Of a stretch of 64,000 bases of DNA, positions 18,555 through 28,618 are shown piece after piece (the stretch's first letter is position 1; every line of letters starts with the position of its first letter). Source of the DNA: Rhodococcus pseudokoreensis (lineage in GTDB: Bacteria > Actinomycetota > Actinomycetes > Mycobacteriales > Mycobacteriaceae); contig NZ_CP070619.1 in assembly GCF_017068395.1 (NCBI RefSeq), positions 682,001 through 746,000 on the forward strand, in the 5' to 3' direction. Below the pieces are notes generated by a model that worked only from the letters and a program-made list of their open reading frames with translations, was not told the origin of the DNA and made no database searches. The position numbers and the translations under genes are program-made.

Positions 18555-19252
18555 GACAGCATAGCGGCATCGGGGTCCTTGACAAAGCGGTGGGCGTGCT
18601 TCATGCCGTGGCCGAGAAGCCCTGCAGCCTCACCGAACTGTGCTCGCGCACCGGACTCCCCCGCGCCACCGCCCACCGGCTGGCCGTCGGGCTCGAGGTC
18701 CACCGCCTCCTGACGCGTGATTCCGACGGGCTGTGGTGCCCCGGTCCCGGCCTCGCCGAACTCGCTGCAACGGCTAACGATCCGCTCGTCTCGGCGGCGG
18801 CTCTCGTCCTTCCGCGACTGCGCGAGATCACCGGCGAGAGCGTGCAGCTGTACCGCAGGGAAGGTACGCAACGCATCTGCGTGGCGGCGATGGAGCCGCC
18901 CACCGGCCTCCGCGACACCGTTCTCGTGGGAGCACGCCTGCCGATGAGCGCCGGTTCGGGCGCCAAGGTCCTCCTCGCCTGGGCCGACCCGCAGACCCAG
19001 CGCACGGTGCTCCCCGACGCGGCGTTCGGCGAGCGCGTGCTGCTCGAGGTCCGCCGCCGCGGCTGGGCGCAGAGCGCCGCCGAGCGTGAACCCGGCGTCG
19101 CCAGTGTCGCCGCACCCGTGCGGGACTCCGCGGGCGCTGTCATCGCGGCGATTTCGGTGTCCGGCCCCATCGACAGGATGGGCAGGCGCCCCGGCGCCCG
19201 GTGGGCTGCCGACCTCCTCGCCGCCGCAGAGGCGTTGCACAAGAGACTCTGA
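18551..19252 (+). CDS. IclR-family regulator next to leuCD (LtbR/NdgR type)
   Basis: 233 residues. The N-terminal winged helix-turn-helix is in the first 65 residues (CSLTELCSRTGLPRATAHR). The C-terminal ligand-binding domain contains the typical SVQLYRREGTQR and GSGAKVLLAW. Orthologues divergent from leuCD are the leucine and tryptophan regulator LtbR of Corynebacterium and NdgR of Streptomyces, so control of leuCD is likely but not shown here. ATG at 18551 (MRQHSGIGVLDKAV) matches the conserved N terminus. It overlaps the stop of an 8-codon upstream ORF. Confidence 0.9.
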   Translation: MRQHSGIGVLDKAVGVLHAVAEKPCSLTELCSRTGLPRATAHRLAVGLEVHRLLTRDSDGLWCPGPGLAELAATANDPLVSAAALVLPRLREITGESVQLYRREGTQRICVAAMEPPTGLRDTVLVGARLPMSAGSGAKVLLAWADPQTQRTVLPDAAFGERVLLEVRRRGWAQSAAEREPGVASVAAPVRDSAGAVIAAISVSGPIDRMGRRPGARWAADLLAAAEALHKRL

Positions 19253-19290
19253 CCACTCACGACCGATACGTACCGCGACAGGAGAAGCCG

Positions 19291-19809
19291 ATGGGGAAGA
19301 ACCAGCGATCGCAGATCACGATGACGGATTCGGAGATCACCGAATTCGTGGACCGGAGCCGGATCGCCACGCTGGCAACGGTGGCAGCCGACGGCAGGGC
19401 CCATCTGGTCGCCATGTGGTACGCCGTGATCGACGGCGAGATCTGGTTCGAGACGAAATCCAAATCGCAGAAGGCGGTCAACCTGCGCCGCGACGACCGG
19501 GTCACCGTCCTGATCGAGGACGGCCAGACGTACGACACCCTGCGTGGAATTTCGATCGAGGGCCGGGCGGAGATCGTGGAGGATCCGGACGCGATGTTCG
19601 CCGTCGGCGTCAGCGTGTGGGAACGCTACACCGGGCCCTACACCGACGATCTGCGTCCCGCCATCGATCAGCTGCTGCACAAGCGGGTGGTCGTGCGGAT
19701 CGTTCCCGAGCGCATCAGGAGCTGGGACCACGCCAAGCTCGGCCTTCCCGCGATGCCGGTGGGCGGAACCACGGCCGCATACGTGGAGACGGCCGACCGC
19801 CGCGACTGA
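19291..19809 (+). CDS. PPOX-class split-barrel flavin/F420-type oxidoreductase
   Basis: 172 residues of the pyridoxamine-5'-phosphate-oxidase-like fold. TLATVAADGRAHLVAMWY near residues 27-44 and the SKSQKAVNLRRDDRVTVLIE strand that contacts cofactor phosphate are seen. The family in actinobacteria includes many F420-dependent reductases, and fbiD in this window shows that F420 is made. Substrate unknown. ATG at 19291 has AGGAGA 7 bases upstream. It lies 38 bases after the IclR gene in the same direction, an order I recall from mycobacteria. Confidence 0.85.
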   Translation: MGKNQRSQITMTDSEITEFVDRSRIATLATVAADGRAHLVAMWYAVIDGEIWFETKSKSQKAVNLRRDDRVTVLIEDGQTYDTLRGISIEGRAEIVEDPDAMFAVGVSVWERYTGPYTDDLRPAIDQLLHKRVVVRIVPERIRSWDHAKLGLPAMPVGGTTAAYVETADRRD

Positions 19810-19895
19810 TATCGGGCAGGGCGGAAAAACAGGAGCATTCTCGGTGCCCTCGGCGTAGCTTCACAGAGTGAACCGACTACCCGAGGGAGTTCACC

Positions 19896-20063
19896 GTGAC
19901 TGACGCCGATAACGAGGACACGAAAAAGAAATTCCGCGAAGCACTGGAGCGGAAGAATCATCAGGCCGGGCTGTCCGCCGATCACAAGGACGCGGATTCC
20001 AAGGTGCACCATGCGCACGGGCCTGCCGACCACAAACGCGAATTCCGCCGCAAGACCGGATAA
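19896..20063 (+). CDS. Small DUF5302-like charged protein
   Basis: 55 residues, very hydrophilic. It begins MTDADNEDTKKKFREALERK and ends HKREFRRKTG, with a His-rich middle and no cysteine or hydrophobic stretch. The pattern KFREALERKN plus HGP and a basic FRRKTG tail matches the actinobacterial DUF5302 family as I know it, of unknown function. GTG at 19896 is preceded by GAGGGAG at 6 bases. A strong bidirectional terminator follows. Codon use looks ordinary. It may be intrinsically disordered. Confidence 0.75.
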   Translation: MTDADNEDTKKKFREALERKNHQAGLSADHKDADSKVHHAHGPADHKREFRRKTG

Positions 20064-20084
20064 ACGCATCATCCCTATATATAA

Positions 20085-20122
20085 AGAAACACCCTCCGAA
20101 TACTCGGAGGGTGTTTCTCTTT
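20085..20122. terminator. Bidirectional terminator between the DUF5302 gene and tRNA-Glu
   Basis: A 15-bp perfect stem (20085-20099 with 20104-20118) and a 4-base loop ATAC. A T-rich tail lies on each side (TCTTT on plus; TTTATATAT on minus), so it can end both the DUF5302 transcript and the gltX-tRNA transcript. Confidence 0.9.
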
Positions 20123-20123
20123 G

Positions 20124-20196
20124 TAGCCCCGACGGGATTCGAACCCGCGCTACCGCCTTGAGAGGGCGGCGTCCTAGGCCGCTAGACGACGGGGCC
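20124..20196 (-). tRNA. tRNA-Glu (CTC)
   Basis: 73 bases without encoded CCA. The acceptor is GGCCCCG paired with CGGGGCT (a G-U closing pair), the T arm has the canonical TTCGAAT loop, and the anticodon stem is CCGCC/GGCGG around loop CTCTCAA, which gives anticodon CTC (20160-20162). It is the distal gene after gltX and tRNA-Gln on the same strand. Confidence 0.95.
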
Positions 20197-20272
20197 AGGA
20201 ACTTTGTCTTGCTTTGGAAGCTCAGCAAGCATAGCTTCCAGAAGTTCGGAGTCAAAATCGGCCGAACTTCCG

Positions 20273-20344
20273 CTGGGGTACCAGGACTCGAACCTAGAAT
20301 GGCGGTACCAGAAACCGCTGTGTTGCCAATTACACCATACCCCA
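20273..20344 (-). tRNA. tRNA-Gln (CTG)
   Basis: 72 bases. The acceptor is TGGGGTA paired with TACCCCA, followed by discriminator G. The anticodon stem is GCGGT/ACCGC around loop TTCTGGT, which gives anticodon CTG (20309-20311). It lies between gltX and tRNA-Glu. Because GatCAB is present, this tRNA is probably first charged with glutamate by GltX. Confidence 0.95.
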
Positions 20345-20486
20345 ATGGCCGTTCTCGAACCGCTGAGCTTCTGGGCTCTGCGGCCCGCCTCGGGCCGAAG
20401 AAGAGATTACCAGCCTACTCCCGGGATTTACCAAATCGTATGGTCAGAGGCTGTTTTTGCACCCTTTTCGGCCCGAGGGCGGCGGT

Positions 20487-21962
20487 TTAACCGGCGATGC
20501 CGGCCCGCGCGGAACGCAGCCGGGACAGCGACACGTCGCGTCCGAGCAGTTCCATCGATTCGTAGAGCGGCGGGCTGATGTGCGAGCCCGTGACGGCCAC
20601 CCGCACCGGCGCGAACGCCTTACGTGGCTTGAGGCCCAGTTCGTCCACGAGAGCGGTCTTGAGGGCCTCCTCCAGCGAGGCTGCGTCCCACGCACCGACT
20701 GCGTCCAGCGATGCGAGGGCGGCGTCGAGAACCGGCGCCGAGTCGGCCCCCAGGTTCTTCGCCGCGGCGGCCGGATCGATCGCGAAGTCGGCCTCCTCGA
20801 CGAACAGGAACTTCAGCAGATCCCACGCGTCGGACAGGACCACGATGCGCGTCTGGACCAGATCGGCAGCGGTCGCGAAGACGGACTCGTCCACCGTCTC
20901 GCCGAGGTGGCCGTGGAGAGTGAGGAACGCACGCAGGCGCGCGGCGAAATCGGCGGGCTCGAGCAGGCGGATGTGCTCGGCGTTGATCGCGTCGGCCTTT
21001 TTCTGATCGAACCGGGCCGGATTGGAATTGACCTTGGAGATATCGAAGGCGGCGACCATCTCGTCCAGCGAGAACACGTCGTGGTCGTCGGAAATACCCC
21101 AGCCCAGCAGCGCCAGGTAATTCAGCAATCCCTCGGGAACGAAACCGCGGTCGCGATGGATGAAGAGGTTCGACTCGGGATCGCGCTTGGACAGCTTCTT
21201 GTTGCCCTGCCCCATCACGAACGGCAGATGCCCGAACTGCGGCGTGAAATCGGCCACGCCGATCCGCTGCATCGCCGCGTAGAGAGCGAGCTGCCGCGGC
21301 GTCGACGACAACAGGTCCTCTCCGCGCAGCACGTGTGTGATCTTCATCAACGCGTCGTCGACGGGGTTGACCAAGGTGTACAGCGGGATCCCGTTGCCGC
21401 GGGTCAGCGCGAAGTCGGGCACGGTGCCGGCCTTGAACGTCGTCTCACCGCGCACGAGGTCGTCCCACGTCAGGTCGTGGTCGGGCATCCGGAGCCGGAC
21501 CACGGGCTTGCGGCCCTCGTCGAGGAACGCCTGCCGCTGCTCCGGCGTCAGGTCACGATCGAAGTTGTCGTAGCCGAGCTTGGGGTCGCGGCCGGCCGCC
21601 TTGTGCCGCTCCTCGACCTCCTCGGGCGTCGAGAACGACTCGTACGCCTCGCCCGCCGCGAGCAGTTTCGCGACGACGTCCAAGTGCAGGTCGCGTCGCT
21701 GGGACTGGCGGTACGGCTCGTACGGTCCCCCGACCTCCGGGCCCTCGTCCCAGTTCAGCCCGAGCCAGCGCAGCGCGTCCAGGATCGCCTGGTACGACTC
21801 CTCACTGTCACGGGCAGCATCGGTGTCCTCGATGCGGAACACGAACGACCCGCCGTTGTGTCGGGCGAACGCCCAGTTGAACAGGGCGGTTCGGACGAGC
21901 CCCACGTGCGGGGTTCCGGTGGGCGACGGGCAGAAACGGACGCGAACTTCGCTTGTGGTCAT
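20487..21962 (-). CDS. gltX: Glutamyl-tRNA synthetase (probably non-discriminating)
   Basis: 491 residues of a class I synthetase. The HIGH-equivalent is in [18 protein letters not shown] near residues 13-30 and the KMSKS-equivalent is KLSKRD. The C-terminal anticodon-binding region is complete. GltX charges tRNA-Glu and, where GatCAB exists as here, usually also mischarges tRNA-Gln. Both tRNA genes follow on the same strand before a terminator, so the enzyme and its two substrates may share a transcript. ATG at 21962 gives the family N terminus [14 protein letters not shown]. Confidence 0.96.
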   Translation of the reverse strand: MTTSEVRVRFCPSPTGTPHVGLVRTALFNWAFARHNGGSFVFRIEDTDAARDSEESYQAILDALRWLGLNWDEGPEVGGPYEPYRQSQRRDLHLDVVAKLLAAGEAYESFSTPEEVEERHKAAGRDPKLGYDNFDRDLTPEQRQAFLDEGRKPVVRLRMPDHDLTWDDLVRGETTFKAGTVPDFALTRGNGIPLYTLVNPVDDALMKITHVLRGEDLLSSTPRQLALYAAMQRIGVADFTPQFGHLPFVMGQGNKKLSKRDPESNLFIHRDRGFVPEGLLNYLALLGWGISDDHDVFSLDEMVAAFDISKVNSNPARFDQKKADAINAEHIRLLEPADFAARLRAFLTLHGHLGETVDESVFATAADLVQTRIVVLSDAWDLLKFLFVEEADFAIDPAAAAKNLGADSAPVLDAALASLDAVGAWDAASLEEALKTALVDELGLKPRKAFAPVRVAVTGSHISPPLYESMELLGRDVSLSRLRSARAGIAG

Positions 21963-22035
21963 GGCTCACTTGGGTCGACGCTGGGAAAACGGACTCCTAC
22001 AGGCTAGTCCGCTCCCGATTTCGACACGAGAGCCG

Positions 22036-22809
22036 TCAGCGCTTGGCGGTCACCGGGTTGGTGAGGGTGCCGATGCCGCCGATGGTCACGCTGACGCTCT
22101 GTCCGTCGACGATCGGACCGACGCCTTCCGGGGTGCCCGTGAGGATCACGTCGCCGGGGAGCAGCGTCATCACGGCCGACACCCATTCGATGATCTTCGG
22201 AATGTCGTGCAGCAGAAGTGAAGTGTTGCTCCGCTGCTTCACGACTCCGTCGACCTCGGTGGTGATGTCGACGTCGGACGCGTCGAGCTGGGTCTCGATC
22301 CACGGGCCCAGCGGGCAGAACGTGTCGTGGCCCTTCGCCCTCGCCCACTGGCCGTCGTGGCGCTGGTGGTCTCGCGCCGACACGTCGTTGGCCGCCGTGT
22401 AGCCGAGCACCACGTCGAGGGCCTTGGCCGCGGGCACGTCCTTGCAGGGGCGCCCGATGACGACCGCGAGTTCCCCCTCGTAATGAACTTCGTTGGAGGA
22501 CTTCGGCAGGACGATCGCGGCGTCGGGGCCGACGATCGAGGTGTTCGGCTTGAGGAAGATCACAGGATCGGCGGGCGCCTCTCCGCCCATCTCGGCGGCG
22601 TGGGCGGCGTAGTTCTTTCCGATGGCGACGACCTTGCTGGCGAGGATCGGGGCCAGCAGTCGCACGTCGGCGAGCGGCCAGCTCCGGCCGGTGAAAGTGG
22701 GGTTGCCGAACGGATGCTCGGCGATCTCTTTCGCGACCCGGGACTCCCCGTCCCCTTCGATACTGACGAACGCAACACCATCGGGACTTGCCACTCGACC
22801 AAGACGCAT
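22036..22809 (-). CDS. Fumarylacetoacetate hydrolase family protein
   Basis: 257 residues. The FAH fold carries the metal ligands in HYEGELAVVIG, and the family motifs VVAIGKNYAAHAAEMG and GYTAANDVSARDHQ are present. Relatives include hydroxyhepta-2,4-diene-1,7-dioate isomerase, acylpyruvases and oxaloacetate tautomerases, so the substrate cannot be fixed. ATG at 22809 has TAGACT 7 bases upstream and no Shine-Dalgarno site, so it is probably leaderless. It lies upstream of gltX on the same strand, 73 bases away, and divergent from an MFS gene. Confidence 0.85.
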   Translation of the reverse strand: MRLGRVASPDGVAFVSIEGDGESRVAKEIAEHPFGNPTFTGRSWPLADVRLLAPILASKVVAIGKNYAAHAAEMGGEAPADPVIFLKPNTSIVGPDAAIVLPKSSNEVHYEGELAVVIGRPCKDVPAAKALDVVLGYTAANDVSARDHQRHDGQWARAKGHDTFCPLGPWIETQLDASDVDITTEVDGVVKQRSNTSLLLHDIPKIIEWVSAVMTLLPGDVILTGTPEGVGPIVDGQSVSVTIGGIGTLTNPVTAKR

Positions 22810-22816
22810 GGCGCCG

Positions 22817-22822
22817 AGTCTA
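22817..22822 (-). promoter_or_regulatory. -10 box of the leaderless FAH-family gene promoter
   Basis: The minus strand reads TAGACT, 7 bases before ATG at 22809. Confidence 0.55.
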
Positions 22823-22924
22823 TCGGCCCGCCGTCACCGCCGTGCCGGGACGCCGGGCGACGCGAGGTATAGACTCCGAACGTTCGCCAATATATGAGAA
22901 TCAAATCCTAGATATTGAGATGAC

Positions 22925-24169
22925 ATGACAGCATCGATCGACACCGCGTCCGCCGTCGGAACTGCTCGCAGATGGTGGATGCTCGCCCTCGGGATGTTCG
23001 CCCAGGCCGCACAGGCGGTCTTCGTCAACGGCGTCGCCTTCCTGATCCCCGAACTCCAGGAGAATCACGGGCTCAGCCTCGCCCGCACCGGACTCGTCGT
23101 CGCCGCACCCACCCTCGGGGTCATGGTGACGCTGATCGCGTGGGGCGCACTGGCCGACCGTTACGGCGAACGGAGGGTGCTGGCTGCAGGCATGGCGGCC
23201 ACCGCAGCTGCCGGAGTGGGCGCGGCCCTCTCCGGATCGCTCACGGCCACCGCGGTCTTCCTGCTGCTCGGCGGCATGGCGGCGGCGTCGGCGAATGCCG
23301 CGAGCGGACGCGTCGTCGTCGGCTGGTTCCCGCCCGAGCGCCGCGGCCTGGCGATGGGTATCCGGCAGATGTCACTGCCGCTCGGCATCGCCTGCGCTGC
23401 GCTGACGCTCCCCTCGATCGCACACGACCACGGCATCGGATGGGCGCTCGCGCTGCCCGCCGTCCTGTGCGCCGCTGCCGCGCTGGCCTGTGGACTCTGG
23501 GTGGTCGATCCGCCCCGGCCGAGTCGCAGCGACGCGGCGGATCTCGGCATGCTCACGAATCCGTACCGCAGCAGCGGCACACTGTGGCGGATCCACGCCG
23601 TCTCCGTGCTGCTCGTCGTGCCCCAGTACACGGTGTGGACGTACGCGCTCGTGTGGCTGATCTCCGAAAGGCACTGGGAAGCAACGGCGGCCGGCCTGAT
23701 CGTGACCCTCGCCCAGATCCTCGGCGCGTTCGGCCGGATGGGCGTCGGTTTCTGGTCCGACGTGGTGGGCAGCCGCATGCGTCCGCTTCGCTGGGTCGCG
23801 GCCGCCGGCGGACTGTCGATGGCGGCACTCGCCGTGACGGACGCGATGGATTCGCCGCTCGCGATCGTGGTGCTGCTCGCGGCGTCCGTCGCGACGGTGG
23901 CACCGAACGGGCTGGCCTTCACCGCCGTCGCCGAGATCGCGGGCCCGTTCTGGGGTGGGCGCGCCCTCGGTGTCCAGAACACCGGGCAATTCGTCGCGGC
24001 CTCCATCGTTCCCCCGGTGTTCGGCGCACTGATCGGAATCGTCGGATTCCCGGTGACTTTCGCCATAGCCGCGGGATTTCCGGCCGCCTCGATACCACTG
24101 ATCCCCGTGGCCCGGTCCGAAGACCGGTCCACGGGGATCGAGGGAGACAGGGTCGACGCTCGGCCCTAG
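22925..24169 (+). CDS. Major facilitator superfamily transporter
   Basis: 414 residues with about 12 hydrophobic segments. The MFS signature between TM2 and TM3 is [14 protein letters not shown] near residues 76-89, with the [12 protein letters not shown] region in TM5. It resembles nitrate/nitrite- or cyanate-type and aromatic-acid MFS members, and the substrate is not deducible. ATG at 22925 has no clear Shine-Dalgarno site; GATATT lies 8 bases upstream. It ends on CTAG shared with leuB on the other strand, leaving no terminator space. Homologues lie in the same place in mycobacteria, so it is not a recent insertion. Confidence 0.9.
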   Translation: MTASIDTASAVGTARRWWMLALGMFAQAAQAVFVNGVAFLIPELQENHGLSLARTGLVVAAPTLGVMVTLIAWGALADRYGERRVLAAGMAATAAAGVGAALSGSLTATAVFLLLGGMAAASANAASGRVVVGWFPPERRGLAMGIRQMSLPLGIACAALTLPSIAHDHGIGWALALPAVLCAAAALACGLWVVDPPRPSRSDAADLGMLTNPYRSSGTLWRIHAVSVLLVVPQYTVWTYALVWLISERHWEATAAGLIVTLAQILGAFGRMGVGFWSDVVGSRMRPLRWVAAAGGLSMAALAVTDAMDSPLAIVVLLAASVATVAPNGLAFTAVAEIAGPFWGGRALGVQNTGQFVAASIVPPVFGALIGIVGFPVTFAIAAGFPAASIPLIPVARSEDRSTGIEGDRVDARP

Positions 24170-25176
24170 AGGGCCGCGGCGATCCGGTCGCCGACCTCCG
24201 ACGTGGCGACCTTCGAGTCGCCCCGGGACGCCAGATCGGCCTCGACTGCGGCTTCGATGCGCGCGGCGTCGCCGTCCCGGCCGAGGTGACGCAGCAGCAG
24301 CGCCGCGGACAGGATGGCCGCCGTGGGATCCGCGATCCCCTGGCCCGCGATGTCCGGGGCGCTGCCGTGCACCGGTTCGAACATCGACGGGTTCGTCCCC
24401 GAGGCGTCGATGTTCCCCGACGCCGCCAGGCCGATACCGCCCGTGACCGCACCCGCGAGATCGGTGATGATGTCGCCGAACAGGTTGTCCGTGACGATCA
24501 CGTCGAAGCGCGACGGGTCGGTGACCATGTAGATGGTGGCCGCGTCGATGTGGCAGTACGCCGTCTCCACGTCCGGATATTCGGCCGACACCGTCTCCAC
24601 CGCGCGCGTCCAGATCGCACCGGCGTTGGAGAGGACGTTCGTCTTGTGGATCAGGGTGACGTGCTTGCGCCGGGTCTGCGCGAGCGCGAACGCGTAGCGC
24701 ACCACCCGCTCGGCGCCGAACCACGTGTTGATCGACACCTCGGTCGCGATCTCGTGCGGGGTGCCGACCCGGATCGCGCCACCGTTACCGGTGTACGGGC
24801 CCTCGGTGCCCTCGCGCACCACCACGAAATCGATGTCCGGCTGAGCCGCGAGCGGCGACTTCGTCCCCGGATAGAGCTGCGACGGACGCAGATTCACGTG
24901 ATGATCCAACGCGAATCGCATGTTCAGCAGCAGTCCACGCTCGAGCACGCCCGGCGTGACCGACGGGTCGCCGATGGCGCCCAGCAGGATCGCGTCGTGC
25001 TCGCGGATCGCCGCGAGATCGGCGTCCGGGAGCAACTCCCCCGTCGCGTTGTACCGACGGGCACCGAGGTCGTACTCGGTGGTCTCGAGATCGGGGACGA
25101 GTTTCCGCAGCACCTTCAGCGCCTCGGCCGTGACCTCGACACCGATGCCGTCACCCGGAATGACCGCAAGCTTCAT
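24166..25176 (-). CDS. leuB: 3-isopropylmalate dehydrogenase
   Basis: 336 residues of the isocitrate/isopropylmalate dehydrogenase family, the third leucine-synthesis step (oxidative decarboxylation with NAD). [20 protein letters not shown] is the N terminus. [20 protein letters not shown] holds the substrate arginines, and [15 protein letters not shown] and [18 protein letters not shown] complete the site. ATG at 25176 has AGTGAGG 5 bases upstream. It lies 67 bases after serA, separated by a strong hairpin. Its stop overlaps the convergent MFS stop on the same CTAG. Confidence 0.96.
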   Translation of the reverse strand: MKLAVIPGDGIGVEVTAEALKVLRKLVPDLETTEYDLGARRYNATGELLPDADLAAIREHDAILLGAIGDPSVTPGVLERGLLLNMRFALDHHVNLRPSQLYPGTKSPLAAQPDIDFVVVREGTEGPYTGNGGAIRVGTPHEIATEVSINTWFGAERVVRYAFALAQTRRKHVTLIHKTNVLSNAGAIWTRAVETVSAEYPDVETAYCHIDAATIYMVTDPSRFDVIVTDNLFGDIITDLAGAVTGGIGLAASGNIDASGTNPSMFEPVHGSAPDIAGQGIADPTAAILSAALLLRHLGRDGDAARIEAAVEADLASRGDSKVATSEVGDRIAAAL

Positions 25177-25198
25177 GAACGCCTCACTTCAGATAGAG

Positions 25199-25237
25199 CT
25201 GTGCGCGTGCCACGACGGGGTCGTGGCACGCGCACAG
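25199..25237 (-). terminator. Terminator after serA
   Basis: A perfect 17-bp stem (25199-25215 with 25221-25237) and a 5-base loop, 6 bases beyond the serA stop. It has no clear T tract, which is common for actinobacterial terminators. It could also reduce read-through into leuB. Confidence 0.7.
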
Positions 25238-25243
25238 TGGGGA

Positions 25244-26839
25244 TTAGGCCAGGTTGACGAGCTCGATCTTGGTGGCGCCGACGGCGGTGGAGATCGCGTC
25301 CCGCACCTCGCTCGGCACTTCCTGGTCGACGCGGAGGAGGATGGTCGCGCCCTCGCCCTCGGCGTCCTGGCTGAGCTGCGCGGCCTGGATGTCGATGCCG
25401 GCGTTGCCGAGCTGCGTGCCGATCTTGCCCAGTGCGCCGGGCTGATCGGTGTAGTTGACCACCAGGTTGAGACCCTCGGCGCGCAGTTCGAAGTTGCGGC
25501 CGTTGATGTTGACGATCTTCTCGACCTGCTGCGGACCGGTCAGCGTGCCCGAGACGTTGATGACGCTTCCGTCGCCGAACACGCCCCGCAGGTCCACGAC
25601 GCTGCGGTGGTTGGGGCTTTCGGCGGCCTTGGTGACCTCCGCCGTGACGCCACGCTCCTCCGCGAGAGCGGGGGCGTTGACGAACGTGACCGCGTCCTCG
25701 ATGACAGCGGAGAACACGCCGCGCAGAGCCGAGAGCGCGAGCACCTCGACGTCCTCGGAGGCGAGCTCGCCGCGCACGTCGACGGACAGGCTGACGGGCA
25801 ATTCACCCGACAGGGCGCCGAGAAGCACACCCTGCTTGCGGACGATCTCGAGCCACGGGGCAACTTCCTCGCCCACGGCGCCACCGGACACGTTGACGGC
25901 ATCCGGAACGAAATCGCCTGCGAGAGCGAGCAGTACGGACTTCGCGACGTCCGTGCCCGCGCGGTCCTGAGCCTCGCTCGTCGACGCGCCGAGGTGCGGC
26001 GTCACAACGACCTCGGGCAGGTCGAACAGCGGGCTGTCGGTGCACGGTTCGGTCTCGAACACGTCGAGGCCCGCGGCGCGCACGTGACCCGACTTGATGG
26101 CCTCGGCCAGCGCGGCCTCGTCGATCAGGCCGCCGCGGGCGGCGTTGACGATGACGACGCCCTTCTTCGTCTTCGCCAGGTTCTCCGTGCCGAGCAGCCC
26201 CTTGGTCTCGGGCGTCTTGGGAAGGTGCACGGAGATGAGGTCGGCGCGCTTCAGCAGTTCGTCGAGGGTGACGAGTTCGATGCCGAGCTGCGCGGCGCGG
26301 GCGGCCGACACGTAGGGGTCGTACGCGATGACGTGGGTCTCGAATGCGGCGAGGCGCTGCGCGAACAGCTGTCCGATGCGGCCGAGGCCGACGACGCCGA
26401 CCGTCTTGCCGAAGATTTCGACGCCGTTGAACTTGCTGCGCTTCCACTCGCGGTCACGCAGGGTGGCGTCGGCGGCGGGGATCTGGCGGGCGGTGGCGAG
26501 CATCAGCGCGACGGCGTGCTCGGCGGCCGTGTGGATGTTCGACGTCGGGGCGTTGACGACCATGACACCGCGCTCGGTGGCGGCGGGCACGTCGACGTTG
26601 TCGAGGCCGACGCCGGCGCGGGCGACGATCTTGAGCTTGGTACCGGCCGCCAGGACCTCTGCGTCCACGGTGGTGGCGGAACGGACGAGGATCGCGTCGG
26701 CCTCGGGCACCGCCGCGAGCAGGGCCGGGCGATCAGGTCCGTCGACCCATCGCACCTCCACACCGTCGCCCAATGCCTCGACGGTGGACGGCGCGAGCTT
26801 GTCGGCGATCAGAACTACAGGACGGCCTGGCTGGCTCAC
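25244..26839 (-). CDS. serA: D-3-phosphoglycerate dehydrogenase
   Basis: 531 residues, the long actinobacterial form: catalytic and Rossmann domains (GKTVGVVGLGRIGQLFAQRL near residues 145-164; active-site His near HLGASTSEAQDRA), then an intervening ASB domain, then a C-terminal ACT domain that binds serine for feedback inhibition. It catalyses the first step of serine synthesis. GTG at 26839 (VSQPGRPVVLIADK) follows GGGAG at 7 bases; a TTG two codons earlier lies too close to that site. Upstream are a TAAGCT box (26888-26893) and two tandem 10-bp repeats. Confidence 0.96.
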   Translation of the reverse strand: MSQPGRPVVLIADKLAPSTVEALGDGVEVRWVDGPDRPALLAAVPEADAILVRSATTVDAEVLAAGTKLKIVARAGVGLDNVDVPAATERGVMVVNAPTSNIHTAAEHAVALMLATARQIPAADATLRDREWKRSKFNGVEIFGKTVGVVGLGRIGQLFAQRLAAFETHVIAYDPYVSAARAAQLGIELVTLDELLKRADLISVHLPKTPETKGLLGTENLAKTKKGVVIVNAARGGLIDEAALAEAIKSGHVRAAGLDVFETEPCTDSPLFDLPEVVVTPHLGASTSEAQDRAGTDVAKSVLLALAGDFVPDAVNVSGGAVGEEVAPWLEIVRKQGVLLGALSGELPVSLSVDVRGELASEDVEVLALSALRGVFSAVIEDAVTFVNAPALAEERGVTAEVTKAAESPNHRSVVDLRGVFGDGSVINVSGTLTGPQQVEKIVNINGRNFELRAEGLNLVVNYTDQPGALGKIGTQLGNAGIDIQAAQLSQDAEGEGATILLRVDQEVPSEVRDAISTAVGATKIELVNLA

Positions 26840-26887
26840 GTGCAAACTCCCTGAGTAGGTGGGTGTGGGGGTGTTTTAACCACACAC

Positions 26888-26893
26888 AGCTTA
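26888..26893 (-). promoter_or_regulatory. Candidate -10 box of serA
   Basis: The minus strand reads TAAGCT about 48 bases before the serA start. A good -35 is not evident; the tandem repeats at 26909-26938 occupy that region, so an activator or overlapping repressor is plausible. Confidence 0.35.
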
Positions 26894-26908
26894 GTCCGCC
26901 CTCACCGG

Positions 26909-26938
26909 GAAACCACATCCCGGTCTGCGATACCACAT
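26909..26938 (-). repeat. Two tandem 10-bp repeats upstream of serA
   Basis: GAAACCACAT (26909-26918) and GATACCACAT (26929-26938), read on the plus strand, match at 9 of 10 bases. They are spaced 20 bp start to start, two helical turns, which suits a protein dimer or two cooperating proteins on one face of the DNA. Confidence 0.5.
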
Positions 26939-26976
26939 AGTGGACGCCTGCAACAACGGAACCGGGCACGAAACAA

Positions 26977-27035
26977 CACCGGCCCGATGTCGCTGCGGAG
27001 GCCTCTGACGAGGCCGACGCGACATCGGGCCGGTG
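26977..27035 (-). terminator. Terminator of the ilvBNC operon
   Basis: A perfect 17-bp stem (26977-26993 with 27019-27035) whose 25-base loop contains a smaller GGCCTC/GAGGCC hairpin. On the minus strand TTGTTTC follows. It lies 28 bases after the ilvC stop. Confidence 0.85.
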
Positions 27036-27063
27036 CTGTGGTGGAACTGTAAAGCAGTGAAAC

Positions 27064-28080
<1,017 letters not shown>

Positions 28081-28114
28081 TCAACCTCTTTCTTGGATTT
28101 GCGTATCTAAAGTA

Positions 28115-28618
28115 CTAGCGAGTGGCCGTGATGGACTTAGGCCCCCGTCCCACGGCCACGACCCCGGACTGCACGATCTCCCGGATGCCGTACGGATCGA
28201 GCATCCGCAGCAGCGCATCCAGCTTGGATCGCGTTCCAGTCGCCTCGATCGTGACCGACTCCGGGGAGACGTCGATCACCTTGGCGCGGAACAGATTCAC
28301 CGTCTCGATCACCTGCGTGCGCACGCTGGCGTCGGCTCGCACCTTGATGAGCACCAGCTCGCGGGCGACGGAGGCCTCACCGTCCTGCTCGACGATCTTG
28401 ATGACGTTGACGAGCTTGTTCAGCTGCTTCGTCACCTGTTCGAGCGGGAACTCGTCGACGGTCACGACGATGGTCATGCGTGAGATCTCGGGAAGCTCGG
28501 TGCCACCGACGGCGAGCGACTCGATGTTGAACCCACGACGGGAGAACAGCGCGGCCACCCTGGCCAGCACGCCCGGCTTGTCCTCGACGAGAACACTGAG
28601 GGTGTGGCTGGTGCTCAC
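28115..28618 (-). CDS. ilvN: Acetolactate synthase regulatory subunit
   Basis: 167 residues with an N-terminal ACT domain ([20 protein letters not shown] at residues 5-24) that senses valine, and a C-terminal domain that activates IlvB. GTG at 28618 overlaps the ilvB stop by four bases (GTGA), so subunit synthesis is probably coupled. The intact GG-containing ACT surface ([12 protein letters not shown]) suggests that feedback by branched-chain amino acids is kept. Confidence 0.96.
   Translation of the reverse strand: MSTSHTLSVLVEDKPGVLARVAALFSRRGFNIESLAVGGTELPEISRMTIVVTVDEFPLEQVTKQLNKLVNVIKIVEQDGEASVARELVLIKVRADASVRTQVIETVNLFRAKVIDVSPESVTIEATGTRSKLDALLRMLDPYGIREIVQSGVVAVGRGPKSITATR

Noticed and set aside
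20345..20486. Possible extra RNA gene between gltX and tRNA-Gln
   Set aside because: I found no cloverleaf or strong hairpin; the stretch looks like plain spacer.
22810..22924. AT-rich weak inverted repeat (AATAT and ATATT arms) upstream of the MFS gene
   Set aside because: The arms are only 5 bp and imperfect when extended, so it may simply be promoter AT richness.
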